Positions 12,291-21,052 of a stretch of DNA of 64,000 bases are shown piece after piece. The position numbers were made by a program, and so were the translations under genes. Source of the DNA: Hydnum rufescens UP504 (lineage: Eukaryota; Basidiomycota; Agaricomycetes; Cantharellales; Hydnaceae); the NCBI GenBank assembly GCA_014904985.1, contig MU129184.1, positions 1 to 64,000 of the forward strand. The letters run 5' to 3'. The notes under the pieces are model-generated. The model saw only the letters and a program-made list of their open reading frames with translations. It ran no database searches and was not told the DNA's origin. Position 1 is the stretch's first letter. The number at the start of each line of letters is the position of its first letter.

Positions 12291-12298
12291 AAAAAACA

Positions 12299-12457
12299 TA
12301 CCACACCCGCAGTGGGTGTGGTACCATCCATATAAATCAAAAAACAAAGTACTTAGTAGCACCACACACCCACTAGGGTGTGTGGTACCGTCCATAGGAA
12401 TATTTAAAAAAACTACTTGGTAGCACCACACACCCGCTAAGGTGGGTGTGTGGTACC
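12299..12457. repeat. three copies of the exon-end palindrome without introns
   Basis: Palindromes of the type CCACACCCGC/GGGTGTGG lie at about 12299-12323, 12360-12389 and 12425-12457. They are separated by AT-rich spacers of 35-40 bp, with no intron hairpin between them. They are probably the collapsed distal end of the left array. Confidence 0.7.
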
Positions 12458-12534
12458 GGGGCATGGCTTGGCGCGTCACCGTTGGGCACGGGTTACGGAT
12501 TGCCATTGAGGGGGGTCGTCATTTTGGGAGGATC

Positions 12535-12678
12535 CTAGAATAGTAGTGTATCTTAGTAAAAAAAATTTCGAAGTGACGCAAAAGGAGCAGCTTGCGCTGC
12601 TCCTTTTGCGTCGTACATATAGAAATAAAATAAAATAAAAATCTTGTAGTACCACACCCACCGAAGTGGGTGTGGTAC
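12535..12678 (-). other. module L1: intron-like unit with hairpin, donor lost
   Basis: The minus strand has the exon palindrome (12649-12678), then AAG followed by ATTTTT where GT is expected, the hairpin GCAAAAGGAGCAGC with loop GCAA and matching right arm (core within 12576-12611), and an acceptor ending TATTCTAG at 12535. The GT donor is absent, so this unit is probably no longer spliced. Confidence 0.6.
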
Positions 12679-12821
12679 TCATTTTGCACCGCAGTCACGC
12701 GGTTTGTACTCGGTATGGGTCATCATTTGGGGGGTTGGTTCATTTGCGGGTTTCCATCCTCGCGTGTTTGTTCAGGGTCGCCGGTCTTGATTGGGGGGTT
12801 CAAATGACAACCTAGAATAAT

Positions 12822-12963
12822 AAATAATACATTAGTAAAGAGGAAAGAAGACAAGCCACGCAAAAGGAGCAGCGTATGCTGCTCCTTTTGCACGGTTATA
12901 CTTGTACACGGAGATTGCTTACCTGAATGTTACCACACACCCGCCGAAGCAGGTGTGTGGCTC
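12822..12963 (-). other. module L2: 101-nt hairpin intron and exon palindrome
   Basis: The intron is 12922 to 12822 on the minus strand. The donor is GTAAGC after CAG, the branch-like site is TTTACTAAT and the acceptor is TATTCTAG. The hairpin core is 12860-12891 (stem GCAAAAGGAGCAGC, loop 4 nt). The exon palindrome CCACACACC/GGTGTGTGG is at 12933-12960, about 11 nt before the donor. Confidence 0.7.
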
Positions 12964-13174
12964 TGTCTGGTGTTTCTGGCGTCTTGTGCCATGGGCTCCC
13001 GTTTGCGGGTTTTGTCTGGCAGTTTGTCGTTGGCAGGTTTCGTTTGTTTTCACGGGTCGCATCATCGTTTCCCGGGGGAAGGGGTTCGTTTGGCAGGCCT
13101 TTGGGCCTCGTTCGGTGGGTCGCAGTTCACGGTTCGTGCGGGTTTGGTGCGGGTTGTGGGTGCAGACGGACAAT

Positions 13175-13312
13175 CTACGATAATAAATGATATGTTAGTG
13201 CAAAACAAAAAAAAAACAAAAAAAGAAAAGCCACGCAAAAGGAGCAGCATTGGCTGCTCCTTTTGCGTGACGGTACTGGAAAACCAATGCACCCGCTTCA
13301 GTGGGTGCGTGG
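13175..13312 (-). other. module L3: 102-nt hairpin intron and exon palindrome
   Basis: The intron is 13276 to 13175, with donor GTACCG, branch-like GCACTAACA and acceptor TTATCGTAG. The hairpin core is 13235-13266. The exon palindrome at 13284-13312 reads TGCACCC/GGGTGCG, with paired changes relative to the other modules. Confidence 0.65.
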
Positions 13313-13399
13313 TTCCTGTGGCCTTCTGGCACAGTTTTGGCTGGTTATGATTCGCGGGTTGCGCGTGGGTTGTCATTTCGGGGAGGGGGGGGGGTTCAT

Positions 13400-14280
13400 A
13401 TGGCGGGTTGTCAGGGCGACACTGCCGTCGAAGCCACAAACAGAAAGAGAAAGAGATTAATTAACCACACGCTATCGCAGTGGGAATCCTGAGTATACAC
13501 CACACAACAAGGGACACACAAGTCTCGCACCTATCGCAGTGGGAATCCTGAGAGATCAAAACTGGTGATCCCCCAACTGCAAAGGGCTATAAATACTATT
13601 TCCTGCACACAGCCTCCAACCTTCCAGAGCCTTCCGCCGTCTTCCATAACCTTCCGGATCCTCCTAGAATGCCGGCTCCACAGCCCATCAGTCAGCCTCC
13701 ACAGCCACCATCACTAAGCCTCACTAAGCTGACGCAGCTGTGTTATGAATCCTGTGCGCACCTCCACATGGCTATGCCCCAACTTCCATATGTATCCCCC
13801 TTAGCATATGTACTTCCAAGGCAGTGTACGCCTGGGTACTCCAAAGGTGTCCAAAGTGTCAAATGACTGTAATGACGTGGATGGAGTACGGATTGGGACA
13901 GGTGATGTGGATGCAGGGACTGGGGGTAGAGGAGGAGGAGGGGGAGTCTGGATTGGCAACTCCATGGACCTCACGTGGGGAGCGAGGGAACGACAGGTGC
14001 TGACAAGGGCGCCAATGCTGCCACTGGTTGGCTACCCAGCCCATAGCCCGCTGGCCGAGGCCTGATAGAACAAGGGCAATAATAATAAGAGAAATGCCAA
14101 TAATGGCAAGGATGACAATAACCCCCGTAGTGAATGGAGGGATAGAGGAGACAAGAGCATTTGAGGAAGTAGGCGCCATATGATAGAGTCGATGAAGAAT
14201 AATACTCTGACGGGTAAGTCCTTAGGCAGAAGCAAATGTCAATTTGATCCTGACACGGGTCTTCATTTATTTCTTGTCGT
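13400..14280. other. foreign block between modules L3 and L4
   Basis: The spacing between modules is about 200-300 bp elsewhere but about 1 kb here. The block has a 21-bp direct repeat (CTATCGCAGTGGGAATCCTG at about 13472 and 13533), a TATA box (TATAAATA, 13588-13595) about 80 bp before an ATG at 13669 that opens a 65-codon Pro/Gln-rich frame, and on the other strand a 106-codon frame (14179-13859). The latter has one hydrophobic segment of about 22 residues (TTGVIVILAIIGISLI and onward), like a single-pass membrane protein. Neither frame matches a family I know. The block may be a nested insertion. Confidence 0.45.
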
Positions 14281-14292
14281 TCGGGCGGTAGT

Positions 14293-14433
14293 CTAGAATA
14301 ATAGATAATATGTTAGTTAAAAATTAAAACCAGCGCAAAAAGAGCAGCATTGGCTGCTCTTTTCACGCTGGTAGAGGTGCAGGCATAACTTATCTTATAT
14401 AGAACCACACACCCGCCACAGTGGGTGTGTGGT
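14293..14433 (-). other. module L4: hairpin intron with mutated donor
   Basis: The exon palindrome is 14404-14433 and the hairpin is 14331-14370. The branch-like site is TTAACTAACA and the acceptor TATTCTAG is at 14293. The donor position reads AAG followed by ATAAGT, a one-base change from the canonical GTAAGT. Confidence 0.65.
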
Positions 14434-14651
14434 TTGCTTGGCGGGCGCGTTCTCACTTGCCGTGGCTCACCTTTGTGTTTATCGCGTATTCCGTTTGGCG
14501 TGTTTTCAGTTGGCGCGGTGTTGTTTGAATCCTGGCTGGTCGGGCCCTCGTCGTTGGCGGGTGTGTGGTCTGGCCTGTTTCGGCGGCTCTCCATTCTGCT
14601 CATCCTTGTTCAGCGGCTCTTCATTTCGTTGGTTGGAGGTTGGGTGATAAC

Positions 14652-14785
14652 CTAGAAAAGTCGATAGTGTTAGTTAGTAATTAGAACCTGTGCAAAAAGG
14701 GCAGCACTAGCTGCTCTTTTTGCACAGTTGCGTACACAAGATACTTACCTTGCATACCACACACCCGCCGCAGCGGGTGTGTGGT
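14652..14785 (-). other. module L5: 97-nt hairpin intron and exon palindrome
   Basis: The intron is 14748 to 14652, with donor AAG/GTAAGT, branch-like ACTAACTAACA and acceptor TTTTCTAG. The hairpin is 14688-14727 (loop TAGT on the minus strand). The exon palindrome CCACACACCCGC/GCGGGTGTGTGG is at 14756-14785. This is a fully consensus intron. Confidence 0.75.
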
Positions 14786-14883
14786 TTGCGTGACTTCCTT
14801 GTTTTGTGCAGGCTATTGTTCGGCGGGTTTTCATGTGCCCTGGCTTTGGTTGGGCTGGTGCAGACGTTCGTTCAAATCATGAC

Positions 14884-15026
14884 CTAGAATATTAAAATGT
14901 GTTAGTTAAAAATTCGAAAAGGCACAAAAGGAGCAGCTATCGCTGCTCCTTTTGCGCGGCTGTATCTATTGGGGGGGGGGAACTCACGTTAAACAGTGCC
15001 ACACACCCACTGCAGCGGGTGTGTGG
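14884..15026 (-). other. module L6: 104-nt hairpin intron and exon palindrome
   Basis: The intron is 14987 to 14884, with donor AAC/GTGAGT, a following C10 tract, branch-like TTAACTAACA and acceptor ATATTCTAG. The hairpin is 14922-14957. The exon palindrome is 14999-15026. Confidence 0.75.
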
Positions 15027-15131
15027 TTCCTGGGGCTACCCATTGGGCGGTCCATTGTTTGTTTGGTTTGGCTCTTGCCGTTCGGGCCCTCGTTGTGCGG
15101 CGGGTTTTTGTCTCGGGCCTTAGACCATAAT

Positions 15132-15273
15132 CTAAAATAATAAAAGCTACGTCAGTATAAGAATTCGAAGTGGCGCAAAAAGAGTAGCTTGTGCTACTCT
15201 TTTTGCGCTATTTGTACCTACTGAGACAAAACTCACCTTATGACCACACACCCGCAGCAGCGGGTGTGTGGTC
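15132..15273 (-). other. module L7: 105-nt hairpin intron, first of the left array
   Basis: The intron is 15236 to 15132, with donor AAG/GTGAGT, branch-like ATACTGACG and acceptor TTATTTTAG. The hairpin is 15173-15208, with stem GAGTAGC/GCTACTC in place of GAGCAGC/GCTGCTC, a compensated base pair. The exon palindrome is 15242-15273. The preceding exon mirrors the first exon of the right array. Confidence 0.75.
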
Positions 15274-15321
15274 GTGTGTTCGCCTTTCTGGGCTGTTGCT
15301 GGTGTGGTGTGCGTAGCTGTG

Positions 15322-15995
15322 CAATTCAACGCCGGCAATTGCCGGTACTCGAAAAGCGCCCAAGTGCTGGTGCTACAAACATAATACATATTAGTAGCAA
15401 GTATCTAGACATGGAATACATGCTATATAATAAGTATTTATCCAAAAATGCGAAGAAGAAGATGATAATAAGTCAGAGCTCACTGAGACAATGAATTCCA
15501 ATTTTGGCAAAGTGGATTGGGCCACTTCTATAGGTCAGAAATTAGCCCAAATTGAAATATATAATGGTAAATATATGCACCTACATGGCGACTGATTATA
15601 TTGGACGATCCGTCCATTTTTTCGAATTTTTCGCACCCTCATTCCCTAATTAGGGAATTGAGGGTGCGAAAAATTGAAAAAATGGATGGATCGTCCAATA
15701 TAATCAAGTCGCCCATGTAGGGTGCATATATACATTTAATATATTTTCAATTGGGCTTAATTTCCTGACCCTATAAAGTGGCCCAATTCCACTTTTGCAA
15801 TTTAGGCATATCATGTCTTCAGTTGAGCCTCTTGACTTATTATCATTCTTCTTTCTTCGCATTTTGGATTTAATACTTATTATATACATGTTTATTCCAT
15901 GTCCTATGATACTTGCCTACTAAGTATGGTATTATGTTTTGTTAGCACCAGCAACTGGCCGTTTCTGAGTACCGGCAATTGCCGGCGTTGAGTTT
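15322..15995. repeat. central palindrome of the element
   Basis: The inner arms are near-perfect around CCCTAATTAGGG (centre 15649/15650), running from about 15583 to 15713, with TCGTCCAATATAAT repeated inverted. The wider arms mirror each other from GCCGGCAATTGCCGG (near 15330) to the same motif near 15985, with more divergence. Both half-arrays are read outward from here, so a bidirectional promoter is expected. Possible AT-rich promoter sequence is present, but no convincing TATA/initiator pair. Confidence 0.75.
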
Positions 15996-16055
15996 GCATC
16001 TTCCTCCGCATCTCCGTTACCACAACAGGCAACCGCCTGGAAAGGCAACCACACA

Positions 16056-16196
16056 ACCACATGCCCGCCGCTGCGGGTGTGTGGTCACAAGGTGAGTGTT
16101 TTTATTAATAGATACAACAGCGCAAAAAGAGCAGCGAAAGCTGCTCTTTTTGCGCTGCTTTGAATTTTTTAACTAATGTGTTGTTTATTATACTAG
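16056..16196 (+). other. module R1: 105-nt hairpin intron and exon palindrome
   Basis: The exon palindrome is 16056-16085. The intron is 16092-16196, with donor AAG/GTGAGT, branch-like TTAACTAATG and acceptor TATACTAG. The hairpin is 16120-16155 (stem GCGCAAAAAGAGCAGC, loop GAAA). Confidence 0.75.
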
Positions 16197-16412
16197 ATTG
16201 AGGCCTGCTCCAAGGCTCACAAAAGCCCATGAAACGACAAGGGCCCAAACGGCAACGCGACATGCCGAAACGCGCCAAACGGCAACGCAACACACAGCAA
16301 CGCGTCAAACGAGGCGCGACGCGCCAAACGGCAACACGCCAAACAAGGACGCGACACACAGCAACATGATATACAGAAACCCACCAAACAAGGATGCGAC
16401 CACGCCAAATGA

Positions 16413-16560
16413 GCCACACACCCGCCACGGCGGGTGTGTGGCACTATGTAAGGTGAGTCCCCACCCCCCCAGTAGCTACAGCCATGCAAAAAGAGCAGTG
16501 AAAGCTGCTCTTTTTGCACTGCTTTGGAATATTTTACTAATGTGTGTTTACTTATTTTAG
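16413..16560 (+). other. module R2: 108-nt hairpin intron and exon palindrome
   Basis: The exon palindrome is 16413-16442. The intron is 16453-16560, with donor AAG/GTGAGT, branch-like TTTACTAATG and acceptor TTATTTTAG. The hairpin is 16486-16517 with loop GAAA and a closing T-G wobble. The preceding exon (16197-16452) is made of 15-20 bp repeats of the type AACGGCAACGCGACA. It stays open in one frame, but the next exon does not continue it. Confidence 0.75.
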
Positions 16561-16759
16561 ATTGAGGCCTCGTCTAACGCACGACGAGAGCCCAAACGGC
16601 AATGCAACGTATGGAAATGCGACACGGCAACGCGACATACAGCAACGTGACACAGCAACGCGACCCATGGCAGCGCACCACGGCAACGTGACACACGACA
16701 GCGCGACACAGCAACGCGCCAAACGAGGGCGCAACCGCGTCAAATAACGCCCCAGGAAT

Positions 16760-16913
16760 CACAACACCGCCACGGCAGGTGTGTGGTTCTATATCAGGTG
16801 AGTCCCTTCCCCCCCCCCGCTCCAGTAGCTTCAGCCATGCAAAAAGAGCAGCGAAAGCTGCTCTTTTTGCGTGGTGCTTATTTCTTAACTAATTTAAACA
16901 TAGTATTTTGTAG
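16760..16913 (+). other. module R3: 116-nt hairpin intron
   Basis: The exon palindrome is 16760-16787, slightly degraded. The intron is 16798-16913, with donor CAG/GTGAGT, a C10 tract, branch-like TTAACTAATT and acceptor TTTTGTAG. The hairpin is 16839-16870 with loop GAAA. Confidence 0.7.
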
Positions 16914-17054
16914 GTTTCAACTTCTCTCATGAACGAATACTGACAAAGAACCCGCCGTAACCCCGCCTATCGACACCCGAACGACAGGGGACCCGTATGA
17001 ACGCCGTGCGTACGAGCCCGCATATGTACGAGCCCGCGTACATGGCCCCAGTAC

Positions 17055-17201
17055 CCTACACCTGCCGCAGCGGGTGTGGGGCACAAGGTATGTCTCATGT
17101 TTTGTTTTATTTCTTAGTCTTGTGGCGCAAAAGAGCAGCATAAGCTGCTCTTTTTGTGCTGCATTCATGTTCTACTAATATTTTATTCCTTATTTATCTA
17201 G
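17055..17201 (+). other. module R4: 114-nt hairpin intron, last of the right array
   Basis: The exon palindrome is 17055-17080. The intron is 17088-17201, with donor AAG/GTATGT, branch-like TCTACTAATA and acceptor TTTATCTAG. The hairpin is 17125-17159 with loop ATAA. The following exon holds an open frame that reads RTPTNEDQPLEGVPKRNRPP and stops at about 17374. Its significance is unclear. Confidence 0.7.
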
Positions 17202-17796
17202 ATCCTTGACCAGAATCCCCGCGAGCCCCCAAGCAGAACCGGCTGAACGAGATGTGGCGAACGATAACTACGAACGAACCCCCACAAATGAAGACCAACC
17301 ACTCGAGGGAGTGCCCAAAAGGAACCGGCCCCCGACTGCACTCGCTGCGGGGGTACAGTGGGTATATGCGGGCGCATGACCCGCATAAACCATCCCCCCC
17401 TGTGGTGGCAGACCCCGGGGGGATAATATGTATATAGCATAATATGTATATAATTATAGTAGTAATAATAATAATAATGATAATAATAATAATAAATAAA
17501 TATATAATCTAGCACAGCCATGGATTGGCTGAAATGAATCGGAATGACTGTATTTTGGCCGTATTTCGGCCATACTGTCTGGGGACCTATTAGGTACCAT
17601 TTTCTGCCCCGAAAATGGTACCTAATTAGGTCCCCAATTTAGCTGACCAGCCTGGGGGTCGGCTCAAGGACCGGTCTGGCTCAAGGACCGGTCAAAGACT
17701 GTAATGCTCATTTCTCGGACACCGTTCACCCCAAGATTTTCTTTTTTTTTTGACAGGGAAGCAGAATTTTGTGCTCAGAAAAAAAAAAGTGTAACA

Positions 17797-17820
17797 ACCC
17801 GAACAGAATTGAGGAAGGCT
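17797..17820 (-). repeat. right terminal inverted repeat
   Basis: It ends GAACAGAATTGAGGAAGGCT, the mirror of the left end. The target duplicate AAT follows directly. Confidence 0.85.
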
Positions 17821-17823
17821 AAT

Positions 17824-19330
17824 GGTGCGATAATTTAACCACATTCTTTTCCTCCCATTTTTTGTCGTCATTCAACTCGAGTTCTCAGTAGCCGGGCCCG
17901 ATTCGTCATGTTTGCCTGCCACGGCGGCGAACGTATGCCAGCACAATGGCTTCTGAGTGGACCTGCGTCTCTTCCTCACTGCCTTGTGCCAACAGAGGGT
18001 TGAACCGCCCCATGTATGCAGTGTCCGTTTCTTTGGAGATGTCTATCAAGACTCCAAATTTTGACTGTTTCTCCCCCATCTTCCAGTCTTACACCAAACG
18101 GCACGTGTGAGGGCTACCCGTGGAGCCCCGTCCTTCTAATAGCTTTCAATTCGGGATGTTTTCGAGTGGAAGCTGTCTCATCGCAATCGTACACCCCAAC
18201 AACGATGATTGTTGCTTGCTATTGAAACCACTTGGGGGTGCGTCGGGAAGCCTTCAGGTGAGGGTGCCCTCGATCCCGATGAGATATGTAAGTCTTATGT
18301 GGCGATGAAAATTTTACAGGGTCTGAGGACCTGTCTGTTCTACTTGACCCAATCTTATCATTCTTTCTAGCTGACTCCCCTGCTCGGTACATGTCCACAA
18401 CGAAATTGGATTGGATACCGGAAAGAAGCGGACACGAGACAATACGGACACGAGACAAAGACAGATACGCAGAGACGAGGCAAAAGCAGATACCCCCACA
18501 GGTACAGAATGAAATGAAGAAAACACAACAACCACCCCCTCAGGTAGTCACCTGCGCCTTCGATTGCATTGAATGAAGTCATCCTGGCGCGTCGCCTTTC
18601 AGCACCTGGTCCAGCATTCGCAAACGTTATGCTGGCTTGCCCCTCCGTGCTCTGTTGTCTGTCCCTGCACAGGTCGCATTCGGAACTGCTGCACCACTAA
18701 TACCATTCACAACAGTTACAGTAAATGCGGTCTTGGCAGGAACTGTTTTGCAGTGTGGCTGAGTCTACGTTGTCCTGGAACAGCGCTCACAATACGCTGT
18801 CTCTAGTGCTGGGTCAACGTACGACCGCCTGTTTTTCAGCAAACTTAGAGTTGACGAGCGCCTTCCAGACTTCACCAGTGGCAGCCAGCATCCCCGATCG
18901 CGGCGATGACACAATCGTCGAAGGGCATCATCATACATCTGTTGAATCTCATCAGGTTACGGCAGGTGTGGCACAGTAGAACGCTTACAACGCCCATCTG
19001 GCTCGAACTGGGCCACCTGGAGAATGGGACTCGCCTGTTGCCACATGACGAGTGCAGCTGTGGTCAGTAGGAATGGGGATTGGACACTCGTTTGCATTTA
19101 TTACATGAGCGGACGCCAGAAACAACTGAATGGTCCCGACGGAGGCGGTCACATAGTGGCTGTTGGAGATGGACCTGTCTTCGAGCAGTGTCGCGGTTCC
19201 TCCCTCAATTCTCGCCCTCCATTAACGGTGATTGGAGTGTTCGGCATGTGACAAGGCTGGTGAGGTCTGAGGTCGTCACGATGGCAAGTCCAAAGGCCAC
19301 CACTAGCACAGCTGAAACATTCGAAGGACA
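17824..19330. pseudogene. arm A copy of an unrecognised, decayed coding region
   Basis: 17824-18990 mirrors 23500-24607. In both copies open segments are short and in different frames. One minus-strand segment contains TSFNAIEGAGDYLRG followed by a hydrophobic stretch, and copy B has the matching TSFSAIEGA. This may be a decayed membrane-protein gene. No family is recognised. From 18990 to 19330 only scattered short similarity to arm B is visible. Confidence 0.35.
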
Positions 19331-19739
19331 GTAGATGTTGTCTGCTAGGCCATGACTCAGCTCTAGTGATTTCCCCTCTGTGAGGAAGTTTCAGTAAAGG
19401 GGGACTGCACGAAAAATGTTTACCAACAAGTTCTCCACAACTGATTGAATTAGATTCGCCCGACGCTCAAATTATTCAAACTTTGCTCTCAACGTAATAT
19501 AGATCTTATTGAATAGCGTGCCCTGAGGCTCGATGAGTACACCTAGGGGTGTTGGGTTGTGGCTCCTCGGTGTCACCCCTCTGTACTGCGCTGTGAACAT
19601 GTGGCTAACGAGTGTCCACTATAGGAGAGGGGCATCGTGGATGAACCCCGCTTCCAAATAAGATGATGGCTAATGATTGCAACCATAAAGAGGAATCCCA
19701 AAACTGGAACCACCCCCTACTGTAGTAGTTAATACTAAA

Positions 19740-19811
19740 GGGCCCTACCAGATTCGAACCGGTATCAGCATGAGTGACACTCATGTACTTTACCATTTAA
19801 GCTAAGAGCCC
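19740..19811 (-). tRNA. tRNA-Asp(GTC)-like gene, mitochondrial type
   Basis: The 72 nt fold as a cloverleaf. The acceptor is GGGCTCT paired with AGGGCCC (one T-G pair). The anticodon stem CATGA/TCATG is perfect, with loop GTGTCAC (anticodon GTC). The T-arm ACCGG/CTGGT has loop TTCGAAT. The D-arm sequence AGCTTAAATGGTAAAGT is AT-rich, unlike nuclear fungal tRNA-Asp and like organelle tRNAs. No CCA is encoded. The matching place in arm B lacks it. A nuclear mitochondrial insertion is the likeliest origin, and function is doubtful. Confidence 0.6.
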
Positions 19812-20009
19812 TTTCTTTTAGTGTTATTCGCCAACCCTCTCTCCTCTATGATAAAGATCAGAGAGAATAGAGATAGAGCCGAAGAACCTCGTGTGCCGTC
19901 AGTGTTTTGGGTAGTCTTTACTGGGACTAGCTGTACTGCTCAATGATATACTGGCGTCCAAGGTGGATCATTGTACAGCCCCTTTCATAACGATACAGAA
20001 TAGAGGGTC

Positions 20010-21050
20010 GCGGCATACCCCGAATGAATGCGAAACTATGTCGATCAATGATCGGCTCCTGCAACGTCATCCTTCATGCGTTCTGAAATTGGGATTGCAT
20101 ACATTGCCTGCTATGCAGCTGGAATATTTACGTATATATACAACCATGCTCGCACCACATATCTAATGTTCAATATAGCGTGCTAAGGCAGTGTCCAGTT
20201 TCAATAGCAATAATGTCCGAGACAGCGAAGGGCCCGCCCATTCGGACAATACGCATTTTCTGTTCGTTACAGTAATGAAAGCTTTCATCTTGATTGATGG
20301 TTTGCGGTCCCCAAAGTGGACTGCGGCGCCCAAAAATTCTGTATTCCGTATCATTATGAAAGGGGCTGTAACTCCTGTGACTTTGGCGTAGATCCAACTC
20401 GCTGTCATTCTGAACTGAGTCACCCTCATTTTTGGCAACGGCGGGCCTCATGATGCATTTTCAAATACTGGTATGTCTCCACCGCCGTGACAAATGTATG
20501 TGTCTTTGGGAACGAGGTCATCATTTGCACTCATTTTCATTCACTTAAAACCGGCGGAAATACGTATATTTTCCATGCCTCCGTCTGATTACTGTAGTCC
20601 CCTTTGGTTGTCCTCAGCAATTTCTGCTGTATACCCTGTGGCCCCTTCGCCTTCTGTTGTGGCCCATGCGGGTCAATCGAGTTTCCATGGTTCCTATTGA
20701 AAATGATATACGGTTGTGGGTGTTCGAGGGGCGGAATTTCAATAAGAACTATGGGTATAGTTGAACATGACTTCCATTTTGACCCCCATCCTTGCATTGC
20801 GGGTCACTGGAGCAACCTCTATGGGACTAGCCCCTAAGTTAGTGGATAACCCTGAAAAAGGACCGGTGACCTGTCACTTTTGCACTGGATACCATGACCA
20901 AATTCTGACATGTCTTCAGGTATAAAGACCACAGGGGGAGCTGGCTGCCAATCCAGACTCGACTCGAATCTCGTCCCTCAGTCAACACTCTTACACATCC
21001 CCTGAAAGCAAGTGCCATTCACCTCGTTCATCGCATCATTTCTCATGGAG
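20010..21050. other. loop region without a recognised gene
   Basis: There is a short inverted repeat (about 19965-20000 against 20335-20370, around the sequence GAAAGGGGCTGTA). Otherwise I see only short frames with no protein-like composition. Confidence 0.4.
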
Positions 21051-21052
21051 GT

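Larger units (their letters stand above)
10777..17820. mobile_element. 7-kb TIR element carrying a divergent array of hairpin introns
   Basis: The ends are inverted repeats starting AGCCTTCCTCAATTCTGTTC, about 24 bp near-perfect, with weaker similarity further in (poly-T tract, then CAGTCTTTGACCGGTCC near 11200 and its mirror near 17690). A 3-bp AAT is duplicated at 10774-10776 and 17821-17823. Arm B carries the unoccupied site (ATT at 24608-24610). Subterminal palindromes built on GGTACCTAANTAGG occur at both ends (about 11990-12035 and 17588-17630). The inside is a central palindrome with eleven intron-like modules pointing outward. No transposase is recognised. Only a short decayed ORF near 11390-11795 could be a coding remnant. 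The superfamily is not assigned. Confidence 0.75.
5729..20010. repeat. arm A of a large inverted segmental duplication
   Basis: Once three insertions are removed (5737-6055, about 8284-9988, 10777-17820), this arm is collinear with the reverse complement of 23190-27620. Matching landmarks are the F-box gene (6063-8188 with 25530-27599), the partner region (9989-10773 with 24611-25393), the block at 17824-18990 with 23500-24607, and the GGATCATTGTACAGCCCC sequence near 19965 with its mirror near 23235. Arm limits are approximate because similarity fades. Confidence 0.8.

Noticed and set aside
12299..17159. Regularly spaced palindromes look at first like a CRISPR array
   Set aside because: Spacing is irregular (about 200-300 bp), the palindromes are of two alternating types, and splice signals explain the layout. 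The genome is eukaryotic.
16197..17434. Array exons as a long multi-exon protein gene with repeated motifs (EPHT-GGCV type)
   Set aside because: Exon R (16197-16452) is open, but the next exons have stops in every frame that joins in phase. Left and right exons do not keep one reading frame.
10777..17820. Assignment of the element to CACTA or PIF/Harbinger from its 3-bp target duplication
   Set aside because: The termini do not start CACTA, the target AAT is not the usual TWA, and no transposase is visible. Size of duplication alone is insufficient.
19740..19811. Functional nuclear tRNA-Asp gene
   Set aside because: The D-arm and acceptor differ strongly from nuclear fungal tRNA-Asp, and the gene is absent from the matching arm. 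Organelle origin fits better.
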